23,086 nucleotides of DNA from an uncultured Anaeroplasma sp. (lineage in GTDB: Bacteria > Bacillota_I > Bacilli_A > Acholeplasmatales > Anaeroplasmataceae). Shown piece by piece: positions 1-7,671 of this stretch; positions within the stretch are counted from its first letter, which is position 1; each line of letters begins with the position of its first letter. The notes beneath the pieces were generated by a model, which searched no databases, was not told the DNA's origin, and saw only the letters and a list, made by a program, of their open reading frames with translations. The stretch spans positions 1 to 23,086 of the forward strand of contig CAKQBG010000029.1 in assembly GCA_934216145.1 (NCBI GenBank). Direction: 5' to 3'. Position numbers and translations under genes: made by a program.

Positions 1-54
1 GGTTACACAAAGTCATTTTTGTGTAGGTTTTTTCCATTGGTTTTATTTTTTTAC

Positions 55-393
55 CTATTTACGAGTGAACTGTAACATCAATTCTTCCTGCGTTAAATCT
101 TTTGTTCTTGGTCTACCAGAAAATTCAGCACGAGTATCTTTGAAGCCTTCGGAACGTTTTGCTTGTTTTCTTACTCTTTCACTGATGCCATCAATCCTTG
201 ATCGTCCTAAAACTTTTAAGTCAAATCCCATTTCAATTAAAATTTGTGATGGAATTTTACCTAAATTATATTCATCGATAAATACTTCTTTAAATTCTTC
301 AGTGTATGTTATTGACTTTTCTGATACATGCTTAACATATTTATTTTTCTTTAGTTGTTCAACTTGTTCAGATGTGAAATAATTTTTACCCAT
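55..393 (-). CDS. Helix-turn-helix protein, probable IS3-family OrfA (short or truncated)
   Basis: This 112-residue basic protein has the layout of the N-terminal half of IS3-type OrfA proteins from low-GC Firmicutes: an ITYTEEFKE segment, then G-K-P/I-S-Q-I-L helix-turn-helix repeats, then a D-T-R-x-x-x-S-G-R-P linker near residue 90. In such proteins OrfA normally continues into a coiled coil that ends at the frameshift into OrfB. Here the reading frame stops with TAG soon after the linker and the coiled coil is absent, so this is either a truncated OrfA or a short variant. A TATAAT box lies at about 418-423 on the minus strand, upstream of the ATG. The rest of the element would lie left of the window. 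Family assignment is by remembered resemblance only. Confidence 0.55.
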   Translation of the reverse strand: MGKNYFTSEQVEQLKKNKYVKHVSEKSITYTEEFKEVFIDEYNLGKIPSQILIEMGFDLKVLGRSRIDGISERVRKQAKRSEGFKDTRAEFSGRPRTKDLTQEELMLQFTRK

Positions 394-437
394 AATATCA
401 ACTCATTTCTTATAATTTTATTATACAACGACAAAAA

Positions 438-488
438 GACCCCATAAAGTAAAATCCACTTTTTTTTAAGTGTCTACTCTATAGGGTC
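438..488. repeat. Imperfect inverted repeat, probable end of the IS3-like element
   Basis: The arms begin GACCCC-ATA-AAGTA at 438 and, on the other strand, GACCCT-ATA-GAGTA from 488, and both run to CACTT, so about 20 bases pair with a few mismatches. It lies directly upstream of the OrfA-like gene and abuts the interrupted IS1182-like end. It is probably the 5' terminal region of the IS3-like element, where a hairpin would also shield the transposase gene from outside transcription. The exact terminal base and any target duplication cannot be fixed from this window. Confidence 0.4.
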
Positions 489-490
489 TA

Positions 491-553
491 TTTTAAAACT
501 GGTTTGAAACCCCATTTTTGTTTATCGAGGACTGATTATTTCTTCACAGCCCC
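491..553 (-). mobile_element. Left copy of an IS1182-like element end (interrupted)
   Basis: Read on the minus strand from 553, this starts GGGGCTGTGAAG and matches the start of the right-hand copy at 22982 for about 60 bases with one substitution and one single-base indel. The match stops at about 491, inside the region that forms a transcription-blocking hairpin in the right copy, and is replaced by the IS3-like sequence. The terminal GGGGCTGT is complementary to the ACAGCCCC that ends the IS1182-like transposase fragment at 7121. This supports reading it as an IS terminal inverted repeat. Confidence 0.6.
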
Positions 554-1001
554 ATAAATCATATTCAATTTGATATTATTTAAAATCTTAATTATCATTA
601 ATATCAGTTCTAATATTATATGCTTATTCTACTATAATTTGAGCATAAATACTAATGCATATAAGTATATTCCATTTTTATAACAAGCATTTAAGATCTA
701 ATTATTAAAGTTAGTTAGAATTTCAACAAAAGATCATTACCTAATTCAATTTAGAGGAGAGATAGAAACTGTATAAAATATTATATTTGTGCTTTGACCA
801 CCAATTTTGAGAGATAAATCCCAAAGTCATTATTTATATTTAAAATAATAAATATCTTTCTATGCTCTATAAGTATTAAAACTCACTTCACTTGACATTT
901 ATAACTAGATATATAATATGCTAAGCACGCAAATAAGCAAAGCTTTCTCATTTAAATGCAATTAATAATTAAAAATAACGTTTATATTAATAATACAACA
1001 A
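554..1001. other. Intergenic AT-rich stretch, no gene recognised
   Basis: About 450 bases between the IS end and the stop codon of the YhaN-like gene. No reading frame of useful length, no clear tRNA and no strong terminator hairpin is visible. It may be decayed sequence, or the 3' untranslated region of the operon that ends at 1002. Confidence 0.5.
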
Positions 1002-3848
1002 TTATATTTTTCTACTCTCATGACATGAGAAATATACAATTTGCTTTCCTTTAGATAACTCTTTTAACATCTTAGCTGTTGCAACTAAATTTTCTTTATC
1101 TAAATTTATAAATGGATCATCCATAATAATAAATGGCACATCTCCATTATAAATATTATCTAATAATGCTAATCTAAAGCATAAGGCGCATATACTTCTT
1201 TGACCAGAGCTTAAATGCTCAGCAGATTTTAATTGACCACTAACATCTAATTTTATATCGAAATCTCTACCCATCACTATCTTCTCATCTAATAAGTCAC
1301 CTAATAAATCTGAATAATACTCAAACTTTTCCATAATAGGGGCAACATATTTATCATCGAGTGATTTTTGTGATTTCCTCAATTCTTCTTCAAGCTTAGC
1401 TAATATTTCGAACCTATGCTCATTTTCTTTTATTTTAAACTCAACTTCATTTAAGGTTTGTTTCTTTTCCTCTAAAGAATCAATATCTCTTTCATCCGTA
1501 TCTATTTCTTGATCTAGCTTAACTATTTCTCTATTTAAGCTATCAGTTTCATCACTATAATCTAATTTATCATCAGTACTTATTTCTTCACCATCAACAA
1601 GATTCTTTTCCTCTTTATATTTTAAAGCATCTTGTTTTACATCTTCTATTATTTTCTTAGATGAGTTAATTGAATTTATATCACTATTAATAGAACTTAA
1701 TGTACGAGTACCTCTAATTAATCCTAATAAATATTTATCATCATATTCTTTAATATTATTATTAATTACATCTAAATTACTTCTATTTTTTAATAAATTA
1801 CTTAAATATGATTCATATTCATTATTAAGCTTTTTATAATCATTAATATCTATTTTTAAATCATTATATTTATAGTTATCATTTAATATAATCTTATAAT
1901 TAGATAATATATTAAATATTTCTATATCTATTTCTTTAATTGCTTCATTATTTTCATTACTATCTTTAATATAGTTATCATATTTTATATTTAACTCATT
2001 ATATGCTTTAATATCCTCCTTTAATTTTTGAATATCAGAAGTATAGTTTGTAGCATTAAAATATAAAGATAAGAATTTTGATATTTCATCATTTAATGTT
2101 TCAATTCTATTATTATATTTATTATTAGTTAAAAGATTTTCTTCTAATCTTTTTTTAATTTCCTTATACCTATCATAATCATTTTTAAACTTTTCAACAT
2201 CAGAAAATACTGAATCAGTATATATCCCATATGGAGTTAATAACGTATGAATAGCTTCTATTTTAACTCTTAATAACCCTTCCTGTTTAGTATATTCAGT
2301 ATTTATCTTAGTTTCATTTATAGAATTATTAGAATCTATTCTTCCCTTCAAATATAAGAACGCACTTAGAAATATACCTAATACTCCTACTGCAGTAAAT
2401 ATAATACCTAGCATAAACATTACAAAAAACATTGTTATACCAGCGCCTACAAATACTATTGATATTAATAATAAAATTAATGGAAGCTTAGATGCTGTCT
2501 TAGAAGATGATTTATTTATTTCTTCAAATTTAGGAGTAGATTTCATTGAATTATCAATAACCTTATATTCATTAATTAATGAAGTTACTTTATTTAAATC
2601 ATCCTCTGGGTTTTTATTATAAAATCTATTAATAATAGCTTGTTCATTTTCTGATAATGCATTATTACACATAGATAATTTAGTATTAATTTCATTGTAT
2701 TCTGTAATTTTATCATTAATTAAAGCTATATCATCATCTGATGGTACACCATTTTTAAATTCCTGTTTATAATTTTCTAAGTTATTTTTATCATTATCAG
2801 CAAATGAAATACCATACCTTTTAGATACTAATTCTGCTTTAGTATCTGTTAATTCACCAAGTTTATCCATTTCTAAATCTAATGGTACACCATTTGAAAA
2901 TTTAGCTTTTAATTCCTCTAAGTTTTTCTTTTTAAATTCATCAAAGACAATACTTTTTGATTCGCCATCTAAAGATGTCTTTTTATTCAATAAGTTTTCT
3001 AAGCTTGATAATTCGTCACTAGTTGGATAACCATTAGGATAATTATTTAATAATTCAGTAAGATTGTTTTCTTCTTTCTTAATTGTATTAAGCTTATTAT
3101 TATATGTTTCCCAGCATTCAAGCATCCTTTTTTTATCAGCGAGCTCTTGTTGCTTAATATTTAATTCAGTAAGCTCATTATATAATCTATTTCTATTTTC
3201 ATATTTAGAAGTTAATCTACTAGATATATTTTCTAGATTATTTATCTCTTCTTTTAAATATTTCTTTTGATCCTTTAATTTAGATGTATCACTATTTTTT
3301 CTATTACTATATTTATTTTTAATAGTAGATAGCTTATTCATAATAACCTCAATATCAACACCTTCAATATTATCATCAATAATATTATTAAGATTCTTTC
3401 TAATATTACCATTAGATTCCATCTTAATATCCTTTGAGCTTATAAATAATAATCTATCAAAGGATTCTCTATCTAAGCCTAATAATTCTTCTCCTATTTC
3501 ATGTTCAAAAAAGACTTGTTCTTTATCAACATATATTTTTAATTCGTCTTTTGATGCTGATTTAACATCAAAGGTTCTTTCTACTCTATATTCCTTTTGA
3601 TTATGTGTAAATATCAAAGTACCACCATAGGCTTGTTCATTAAAAGGAGCATAATGGGTTCTATCCTTAAAGTCTTTATCTGAAACCTTAACCATATCCA
3701 TTCCATAAAGCATTGCCTTAATAAATGAAGCAAGTGTAGATTTACCAAAGCCATTATTTTCAATTATAGAAGTTATACCAACATTAAAGGAATAATCCTT
3801 ATTAGAGAATTTACCGAAATTTTTAATATGACATGATATTAATTTCAT
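1002..3848 (-). CDS. YhaN-like SMC/Rad50-type ATPase with central membrane segments
   Basis: This 948-residue protein has a split ABC ATPase at its two ends and long coiled coils between. The P-loop is E-N-N-G-F-G-K-S-T at residues 30-38; the usual first glycine is glutamate. An LSSGQ signature lies near residue 877, Walker B (FIIMDDP) near 907, and an H-loop-like SCHES close to the C-terminus. Two hydrophobic segments at about 452-499 sit between the coiled-coil arms, as in Bacillus YhaN and unlike SbcC. Its start overlaps the stop of the upstream phosphoesterase gene by one base (TAATG), so the two are translationally coupled. By family knowledge the pair forms an SbcCD/Mre11-Rad50-like DNA-end-processing complex, probably at the membrane. 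Exact substrate is not visible. Confidence 0.8.
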   Translation of the reverse strand: MKLISCHIKNFGKFSNKDYSFNVGITSIIENNGFGKSTLASFIKAMLYGMDMVKVSDKDFKDRTHYAPFNEQAYGGTLIFTHNQKEYRVERTFDVKSASKDELKIYVDKEQVFFEHEIGEELLGLDRESFDRLLFISSKDIKMESNGNIRKNLNNIIDDNIEGVDIEVIMNKLSTIKNKYSNRKNSDTSKLKDQKKYLKEEINNLENISSRLTSKYENRNRLYNELTELNIKQQELADKKRMLECWETYNNKLNTIKKEENNLTELLNNYPNGYPTSDELSSLENLLNKKTSLDGESKSIVFDEFKKKNLEELKAKFSNGVPLDLEMDKLGELTDTKAELVSKRYGISFADNDKNNLENYKQEFKNGVPSDDDIALINDKITEYNEINTKLSMCNNALSENEQAIINRFYNKNPEDDLNKVTSLINEYKVIDNSMKSTPKFEEINKSSSKTASKLPLILLLISIVFVGAGITMFFVMFMLGIIFTAVGVLGIFLSAFLYLKGRIDSNNSINETKINTEYTKQEGLLRVKIEAIHTLLTPYGIYTDSVFSDVEKFKNDYDRYKEIKKRLEENLLTNNKYNNRIETLNDEISKFLSLYFNATNYTSDIQKLKEDIKAYNELNIKYDNYIKDSNENNEAIKEIDIEIFNILSNYKIILNDNYKYNDLKIDINDYKKLNNEYESYLSNLLKNRSNLDVINNNIKEYDDKYLLGLIRGTRTLSSINSDINSINSSKKIIEDVKQDALKYKEEKNLVDGEEISTDDKLDYSDETDSLNREIVKLDQEIDTDERDIDSLEEKKQTLNEVEFKIKENEHRFEILAKLEEELRKSQKSLDDKYVAPIMEKFEYYSDLLGDLLDEKIVMGRDFDIKLDVSGQLKSAEHLSSGQRSICALCFRLALLDNIYNGDVPFIIMDDPFINLDKENLVATAKMLKELSKGKQIVYFSCHESRKI

Positions 3849-4909
3849 TATTCAATATCCTCCCCATTTAACAATTTAATTCCAATGTTTAATAATTCTT
3901 CTTTTTCTAAAGCTGTTAAATCTAGATTTGAAGAAATATTTCTAACAAATTCTCCTTTTAATGAGAAATCATTTTTATAATCATTTATATTAATTATTCT
4001 TTTTAATTCACTATATACCTTTAAATAGAAAAATTTATCAGAAAAGAATGAACAAATAGTTTCCTCTATATTGCCTATTTCAAAGTTAACTTTACCTGTT
4101 AATATTATTTTAACTAGTGATGAAGAATTAATAGATGATATCTCACTTTGGATAATATTATTTGCTTCATATAGATTTGAAGCATCTGATATATCAATTC
4201 TTTTTTCTACTATTAGTCTTGAAGAAAAGGGAATAAATTTATGATTTATAATATTATTATCTATATCTAATACTACAAAGCCTTTTTCACCTAATTCATC
4301 AAATCCTCTGCCATCTAAACAGCCTGGATATATCGCTATACCACGCTTATCAATAATTAATTCATTATATGTATGAATATGCCCTAAAGCTAAATAATCT
4401 ATATTTTTATTACTTAATTTTTTTAAATCTATAAATTCTTTACCTTTAGTATTAACATCACCATGCATAATAACAATATTTAAATTATTTTTATTTAAAG
4501 ATAATGATGAATAAAGTGATGTTTTATTATTTGGGGATAATTCAATTCCAGATATTGATACACCATCAAAGTTATATGTTATCCATTCATCTTTAAATGT
4601 TTTTAAATTATCTAAATTCTCAACTAGAGATTCTTCAATATCATGATTTCCTCTTAAATATAAAAATGTAATTTCATTATTTGCTTTAATAGCATCATAA
4701 AAGAAGGTCTTATCCTTTTTTGATGGTCTATCAGAATCAAAAACATCTCCTGATAGCATAATTATTTTAATGTTATGCTGTTTAGCATAATCTATCATTT
4801 TATTAAATGATCTTAGTATTTCATTTTTTCTAGTTTCTCTAATATTACCTGTAGGTAATGATGTTAATCTAGAACCTAAATGTAAATCTGAAGCATGGAT
4901 TATTTGCAT
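3848..4909 (-). CDS. YhaO/SbcD-like metallophosphoesterase (DNA exonuclease subunit)
   Basis: The start at 4909 (MQIIHASDLHLGS) is preferred over the longer frame from 4981, because GGGAG lies about 10 bases upstream and calcineurin-type phosphoesterases begin with this strand. All metal-binding motifs are present in order: D-x-H (SDLHLG), GD (SGDVFDS), GNHD (RGNHDIE), a histidine in MHGD, and GHIH. The length of 353 residues is in the SbcD/YhaO range, with a C-terminal portion that would contact the ATPase. It is the first gene of a two-gene operon with the YhaN-like ATPase. Mn-dependent DNA exo/endonuclease activity is inferred from the family. Confidence 0.82.
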   Translation of the reverse strand: MQIIHASDLHLGSRLTSLPTGNIRETRKNEILRSFNKMIDYAKQHNIKIIMLSGDVFDSDRPSKKDKTFFYDAIKANNEITFLYLRGNHDIEESLVENLDNLKTFKDEWITYNFDGVSISGIELSPNNKTSLYSSLSLNKNNLNIVIMHGDVNTKGKEFIDLKKLSNKNIDYLALGHIHTYNELIIDKRGIAIYPGCLDGRGFDELGEKGFVVLDIDNNIINHKFIPFSSRLIVEKRIDISDASNLYEANNIIQSEISSINSSSLVKIILTGKVNFEIGNIEETICSFFSDKFFYLKVYSELKRIININDYKNDFSLKGEFVRNISSNLDLTALEKEELLNIGIKLLNGEDIE

Positions 4910-5030
4910 TAAATTGCATCTCCCTTCTAATAATATAACTCTTAATTTATACATTAATTTTATCACACGAAGGAAATTCATTAAACAATTAAATTAAAAT
5001 CTTTATAGCTATAATTTCTTTATTTATCTA

Positions 5031-5061
5031 AAAAAGTCTCATTTTAAGAAATAATGAGACT
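5031..5061 (-). terminator. Intrinsic terminator
   Basis: On the minus strand AGTCTCATT pairs with AATGAGACT (nine base pairs) around a nine-base loop and is followed by a run of T. It lies upstream of the phosphoesterase gene, so it insulates the yhaO-like operon from transcription coming from the Fic/rpsI side. A second terminator lies just before it at 5073-5107. Confidence 0.75.
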
Positions 5062-5072
5062 TAAATAACCAA

Positions 5073-5107
5073 AAAAACAAGGGTGAGAAGACCTTGCGTT
5101 TTGTTTT
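5073..5107 (-). terminator. Terminator hairpin of rpsI-end copy A
   Basis: On the minus strand CAAGG pairs with CCTTG around a loop containing CTTCTCAC, followed by a long T run. The loop is the same as in the hairpins at 6463 and 8812, but the stem sequence differs in a pairing-preserving way. It lies downstream of the rpsI-end-like sequence at 5132, just as the true rpsI terminator lies downstream of rpsI. Confidence 0.65.
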
Positions 5108-5131
5108 AATGCAATTAATAATATCAAACAA

Positions 5132-5164
5132 TTAACGCTTAGAGATACGGACAGCGTTAAAATT
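5132..5164. repeat. Copy A of the rpsI 3'-end repeat (att-like site)
   Basis: This 33-base sequence is identical to 6519-6551. Its first 14 bases (TTAACGCTTAGAGA) also match the end of rpsI at 8872-8885, including the stop codon. It contains an inverted repeat, TTAACGCT and AGCGTTAA, separated by 17 bases, which suits a tyrosine-recombinase core site. Upstream context resembling the rpsI 3' UTR (CAAACAAT) is also shared with the true rpsI end. Confidence 0.6.
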
Positions 5165-5363
5165 TGGCTTAACTACGCATTTTTTTCAATTTTTGTTAGT
5201 CACTCGTTAGTTACGACACAATTATTTTACACATTTTTTTAAGGAATTTCTAGCGTCTGAAAGAAGAAAATTCTATTATGTTTTTTTTACATTACCTATT
5301 TAAATATATCAACAACACTCAAATCTTGGTCAAATCTATAGATTTAGAATAGAATATCTTATT

Positions 5364-6287
5364 TTATATTTTAGTTAAACACTTATTATATAAAAACTCT
5401 TTAATATTTTCATTTTTCCCTTCATAATAATCAATCAATAATTTTTTATATTCAGGAACTAATTCAGCAGGAATTACAATTATTCCTTTACCATGGCTTA
5501 TTAGATAATGATTAGCAAATATTACTGCAGTTCTTTTATTACCATCTAAAAACAATTGTTTTTTCATTACATATAATAAAATATCAATTGTTTTTGTAAT
5601 ATCATCATTATTAGAATTTAATAGATTACTTAAATCTTTTTTTACAACTGTTTCAAGTGGCATTGGCGGAATATAGGTTGACCATCCAATTGTTACTGGG
5701 ACACTTCTGATTTTTCCAGCAACTACAGAAAAGCCATCTTCAACTATTGCGTTTATCTGACATAAAACTGCATAATTAGTTGGATAAGTTATAACACCCT
5801 TAGATAAAATAAATTCCCATGCTCTTTTTAGATTTACCACCTTTGATATATCTGCAGCAGTCATATTTGATACCTTGCCACCATTAACAATTGTTTCGGT
5901 ATCAGAATATGTAGTTGCAACTCCTTCTAGCATTGCTTGCTTATATATCGAATCAACCATGTTTCGTCTAGCTAAAGCGACATTTATTCCAGCCTCTTCA
6001 GTTAATTCAGCATCAAAATAATCTAATTTATCAAGTTCCTTTTTTATTTCTTTTAATCTTTTTTTATATTGTTTAGCTAATTCATTATTAGATACAATCA
6101 TAGTATATAATTCATTTGAATATTCACCAACATATTTAGATTCTTTTATACCATCAATTCTTCTATGAACATATATATATCTATTGTTACTTTTTTCTCT
6201 TATTTCAATTGATCCATATATCATTCTTTCCATTCTAGAATTAATCATTTCACGTTCATGTATTAAATTAGAAATATTATTTTCCAT
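5364..6287 (-). CDS. Fic-domain protein with DUF6788-like N-terminus and His-to-Gln active site
   Basis: The start at 6287 is chosen because AGGAGG lies six bases upstream; the longer open frame reads through the operator. The 307-residue product begins with a region (IREKSNNRYIYVHRRIDG...KYVGEY) that resembles DUF6788-type sequences found with phage and IS proteins. A Fic fold occupies roughly residues 115-305. The Fic motif at 244-252 reads Q-L-F-L-D-G-N-K-R: the F, DGN and R are kept, but the catalytic histidine position is glutamine. Canonical Fic enzymes AMPylate targets using that histidine as base, so this protein may be inactive, act by another chemistry, or be a regulator. It lies alone between two rpsI-end repeats, under its own twin-palindrome promoter. 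The Q variant may be a subfamily feature. Confidence 0.75.
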   Translation of the reverse strand: MENNISNLIHEREMINSRMERMIYGSIEIREKSNNRYIYVHRRIDGIKESKYVGEYSNELYTMIVSNNELAKQYKKRLKEIKKELDKLDYFDAELTEEAGINVALARRNMVDSIYKQAMLEGVATTYSDTETIVNGGKVSNMTAADISKVVNLKRAWEFILSKGVITYPTNYAVLCQINAIVEDGFSVVAGKIRSVPVTIGWSTYIPPMPLETVVKKDLSNLLNSNNDDITKTIDILLYVMKKQLFLDGNKRTAVIFANHYLISHGKGIIVIPAELVPEYKKLLIDYYEGKNENIKEFLYNKCLTKI

Positions 6288-6299
6288 GATAGCCTCCTG

Positions 6300-6330
6300 T
6301 GTGGAACTTTTGTTTTGTTTTTGTTCCACA
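6300..6330. promoter_or_regulatory. Operator 1 of the Fic1 gene
   Basis: Palindrome with arms TGTGGAAC and GTTCCACA around a 15-base pyrimidine-rich spacer. It lies between the -10 box and the ribosome binding site, so a bound protein would block elongation. It is an exact copy of the palindrome at 6356-6386. Confidence 0.7.
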
Positions 6331-6333
6331 TTA

Positions 6334-6362
6334 ATTATACCACATGTTTTGTAAATGTGGAA
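6334..6362 (-). promoter_or_regulatory. Promoter of the Fic1 gene
   Basis: Minus-strand -10 TATAAT at 6334-6339 and a weak -35 TTCCAC at 6357-6362 with a 17-base spacer. The -35 lies inside operator 2 and the start region inside operator 1, the arrangement of an autorepressed promoter. Confidence 0.65.
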
Positions 6363-6386
6363 CTTTTGTTTTGTTTTTGTTCCACA
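6356..6386. promoter_or_regulatory. Operator 2 of the Fic1 gene
   Basis: A 31-base palindrome identical to operator 1, placed 56 bases away and covering the -35 element. Two identical full-length sites suggest cooperative binding by a repressor, perhaps the Fic1 protein's own N-terminal region or a factor encoded elsewhere; the window shows no separate regulator gene. Confidence 0.7.
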
Positions 6387-6462
6387 AAAATTAAAAAATG
6401 TTTGTCTCCACAACATATGATTAAAGAACTACTATTAGAATATTTTTTTCAAAAATAAAAAG

Positions 6463-6488
6463 CAGGGTGAGAAGTCCTGCTTAATATC
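6463..6488 (-). terminator. Terminator hairpin of rpsI-end copy B
   Basis: AAGCAGG pairs with CCTGCTT around an ACTTCTCAC loop and is followed on the minus strand by TTTT. About 38 bases here are identical to the true rpsI terminator at 8807-8844. Confidence 0.7.
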
Positions 6489-6518
6489 TTTTTTAATGAA
6501 ATTAAAACAATCAGTTTT

Positions 6519-6551
6519 TTAACGCTTAGAGATACGGACAGCGTTAAAATT
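6519..6551. repeat. Copy B of the rpsI 3'-end repeat (att-like site)
   Basis: Identical over 33 bases to copy A at 5132-5164 and sharing TTAACGCTTAGAGA with the real end of rpsI. The IS1182-like transposase fragment begins immediately to its right, so it marks the junction between two inserted segments. Confidence 0.6.
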
Positions 6552-6553
6552 GT

Positions 6554-7062
6554 AAATGGTATCATAGAAAAGCAGGTTCTCCTTTCTATAAGGTTGAAGG
6601 ATGTAATAATTGCCCATTCTCAACTTACTGTAAAAGATTTATGAAAGAAAAGAATGAAGATTTTAAAATTTTTGAAGTGACAATTGAACTTCAAAAATAT
6701 ATACAGCAAGCAAAAAAAATCTACTTTCTATAGAGGGAATTGAAATGAGAGTAAATAGATCATCTCAAGTTGAAGGAGCATTTGGGGTGATAAAACAAAA
6801 CTTTCAATATGAACGATTTAGAAGAAGTAGCATTAATAAAGTCTCTGCTGAATTTATGTTAGTGTGCTTAGGATATAATGTTAGAAAACTATTTAAACAT
6901 TTCAATGGTGAAGCAAAATTCAATTATTGGAAAGCACCGGATAATATTCAAACAGAAACATTAAAAAAGCCCAGTGCAAAACGACTATCAAAAAAAGCTT
7001 CTAAGTTTAAACCTAAATCAGTTAACCAAGAAGCTAAAGACAAGTATAAATATGCAAATTAA
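6554..7062 (+). pseudogene. C-terminal fragment of an IS1182-family transposase
   Basis: The frame beginning near 6554 reads through a Cys-rich piece (GCNNCPFSTYC) and then YIQQAKK; the frame then shifts by -1 at a run of eight A (6712-6719) into NLLSIEGIEMRVNRSSQVEGAFGVIKQNF. Together these match the zinc-knuckle, EG(I/K)-x-x-R-x-R-S-x-Q-V-E-G-x-F-G and F-R-R portion of IS1182-like DDE transposases. The N-terminal half and left inverted repeat are missing. The frameshift is probably a lesion, although the A run in frame gc-A-AAA-AAA is also a perfect slippery heptamer. The ATG at 6745 is internal, not a true start. Confidence 0.8.
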
Positions 7063-7063
7063 A

Positions 7064-7128
7064 AAGGCTGTAAACCTAGGTAATGATTTCAAATTCAAAA
7101 CCTAGTTTTTTTTACAGCCCCTTTTTTA
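7064..7128. terminator. IS1182-like 3' end hairpin and inverted repeat
   Basis: GGCTGTAAA pairs with TTTACAGCC, with an inner ACCTAG/CTAGTT pairing, and both flanks carry A/T runs, so it can terminate transcription in either direction. The sequence ACAGCCCC ending at 7121 is the complement of the GGGGCTGT that begins the element ends at 553 and 22982, marking the right terminus of the IS. Confidence 0.65.
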
Positions 7129-7267
7129 AGATTATTTATAGCTAATTTAATTTGCATAATTGAGCCTCATACAATTTGCCAAACAATACAATAATACTTT
7201 TCAAAATTTTATAAATCACCAAACAATACTATTCTAACCATTTTTAAAACAGTGTGTAATAATACTT

Positions 7268-7643
7268 TTATCCTACTATATACCATCCAACTATTATTAT
7301 ATTAATTCTACTTCCACCAGTATTATTTATTTTAAAGAATTTATTAAAATAATACTTTATATCTACAACAGGATCTATTAAGACTAATATACCTATTCCA
7401 TAATATCCTAACTTGTATCCTGCATAAGCAGTTTCTTCTAATGATAAGGTTTCAAACTAATTGATAATATACTTAACTGTTGGTGGAAAAAAATGTAAAG
7501 ATGCTTGCAACAACACATAACATAATCTTTTCGAATCCCCATAATCTTTCTTCATCTAAGAAAAATGTCAAAATCACTAACAAGATAAATATAATAGAAA
7601 TCATTAAAACTCTTATTTTTGTAATTATAGAATCAAATTTCAT
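7268..7643 (-). pseudogene. Small membrane protein, frameshifted and with an internal stop
   Basis: An ATG at 7643 with GGAG nine bases upstream starts MKFDSIITKIRVLMISIIFILLV..., containing a first membrane helix. The frame is lost at a run of seven T in the coding strand, just before CCACC. The next frame continues PPTVKYIIN, a TAG, then FETLSLEETAYAGYKLGYYG and a further hydrophobic stretch ending YIVG at 7268. Joined, this gives a protein of about 125 residues with two to four membrane segments. I do not recognise the family. It lies downstream of Fic2 in the same island and may once have been its partner. Confidence 0.6.
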
Positions 7644-7671
7644 TTAATATACTCCACAACACTTTTCGATT

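Noticed and set aside
65..382. 105-residue open frame on the plus strand opposite the HTH gene
   Set aside because: Composition is that of an antisense shadow, with no ribosome binding site and no family likeness.
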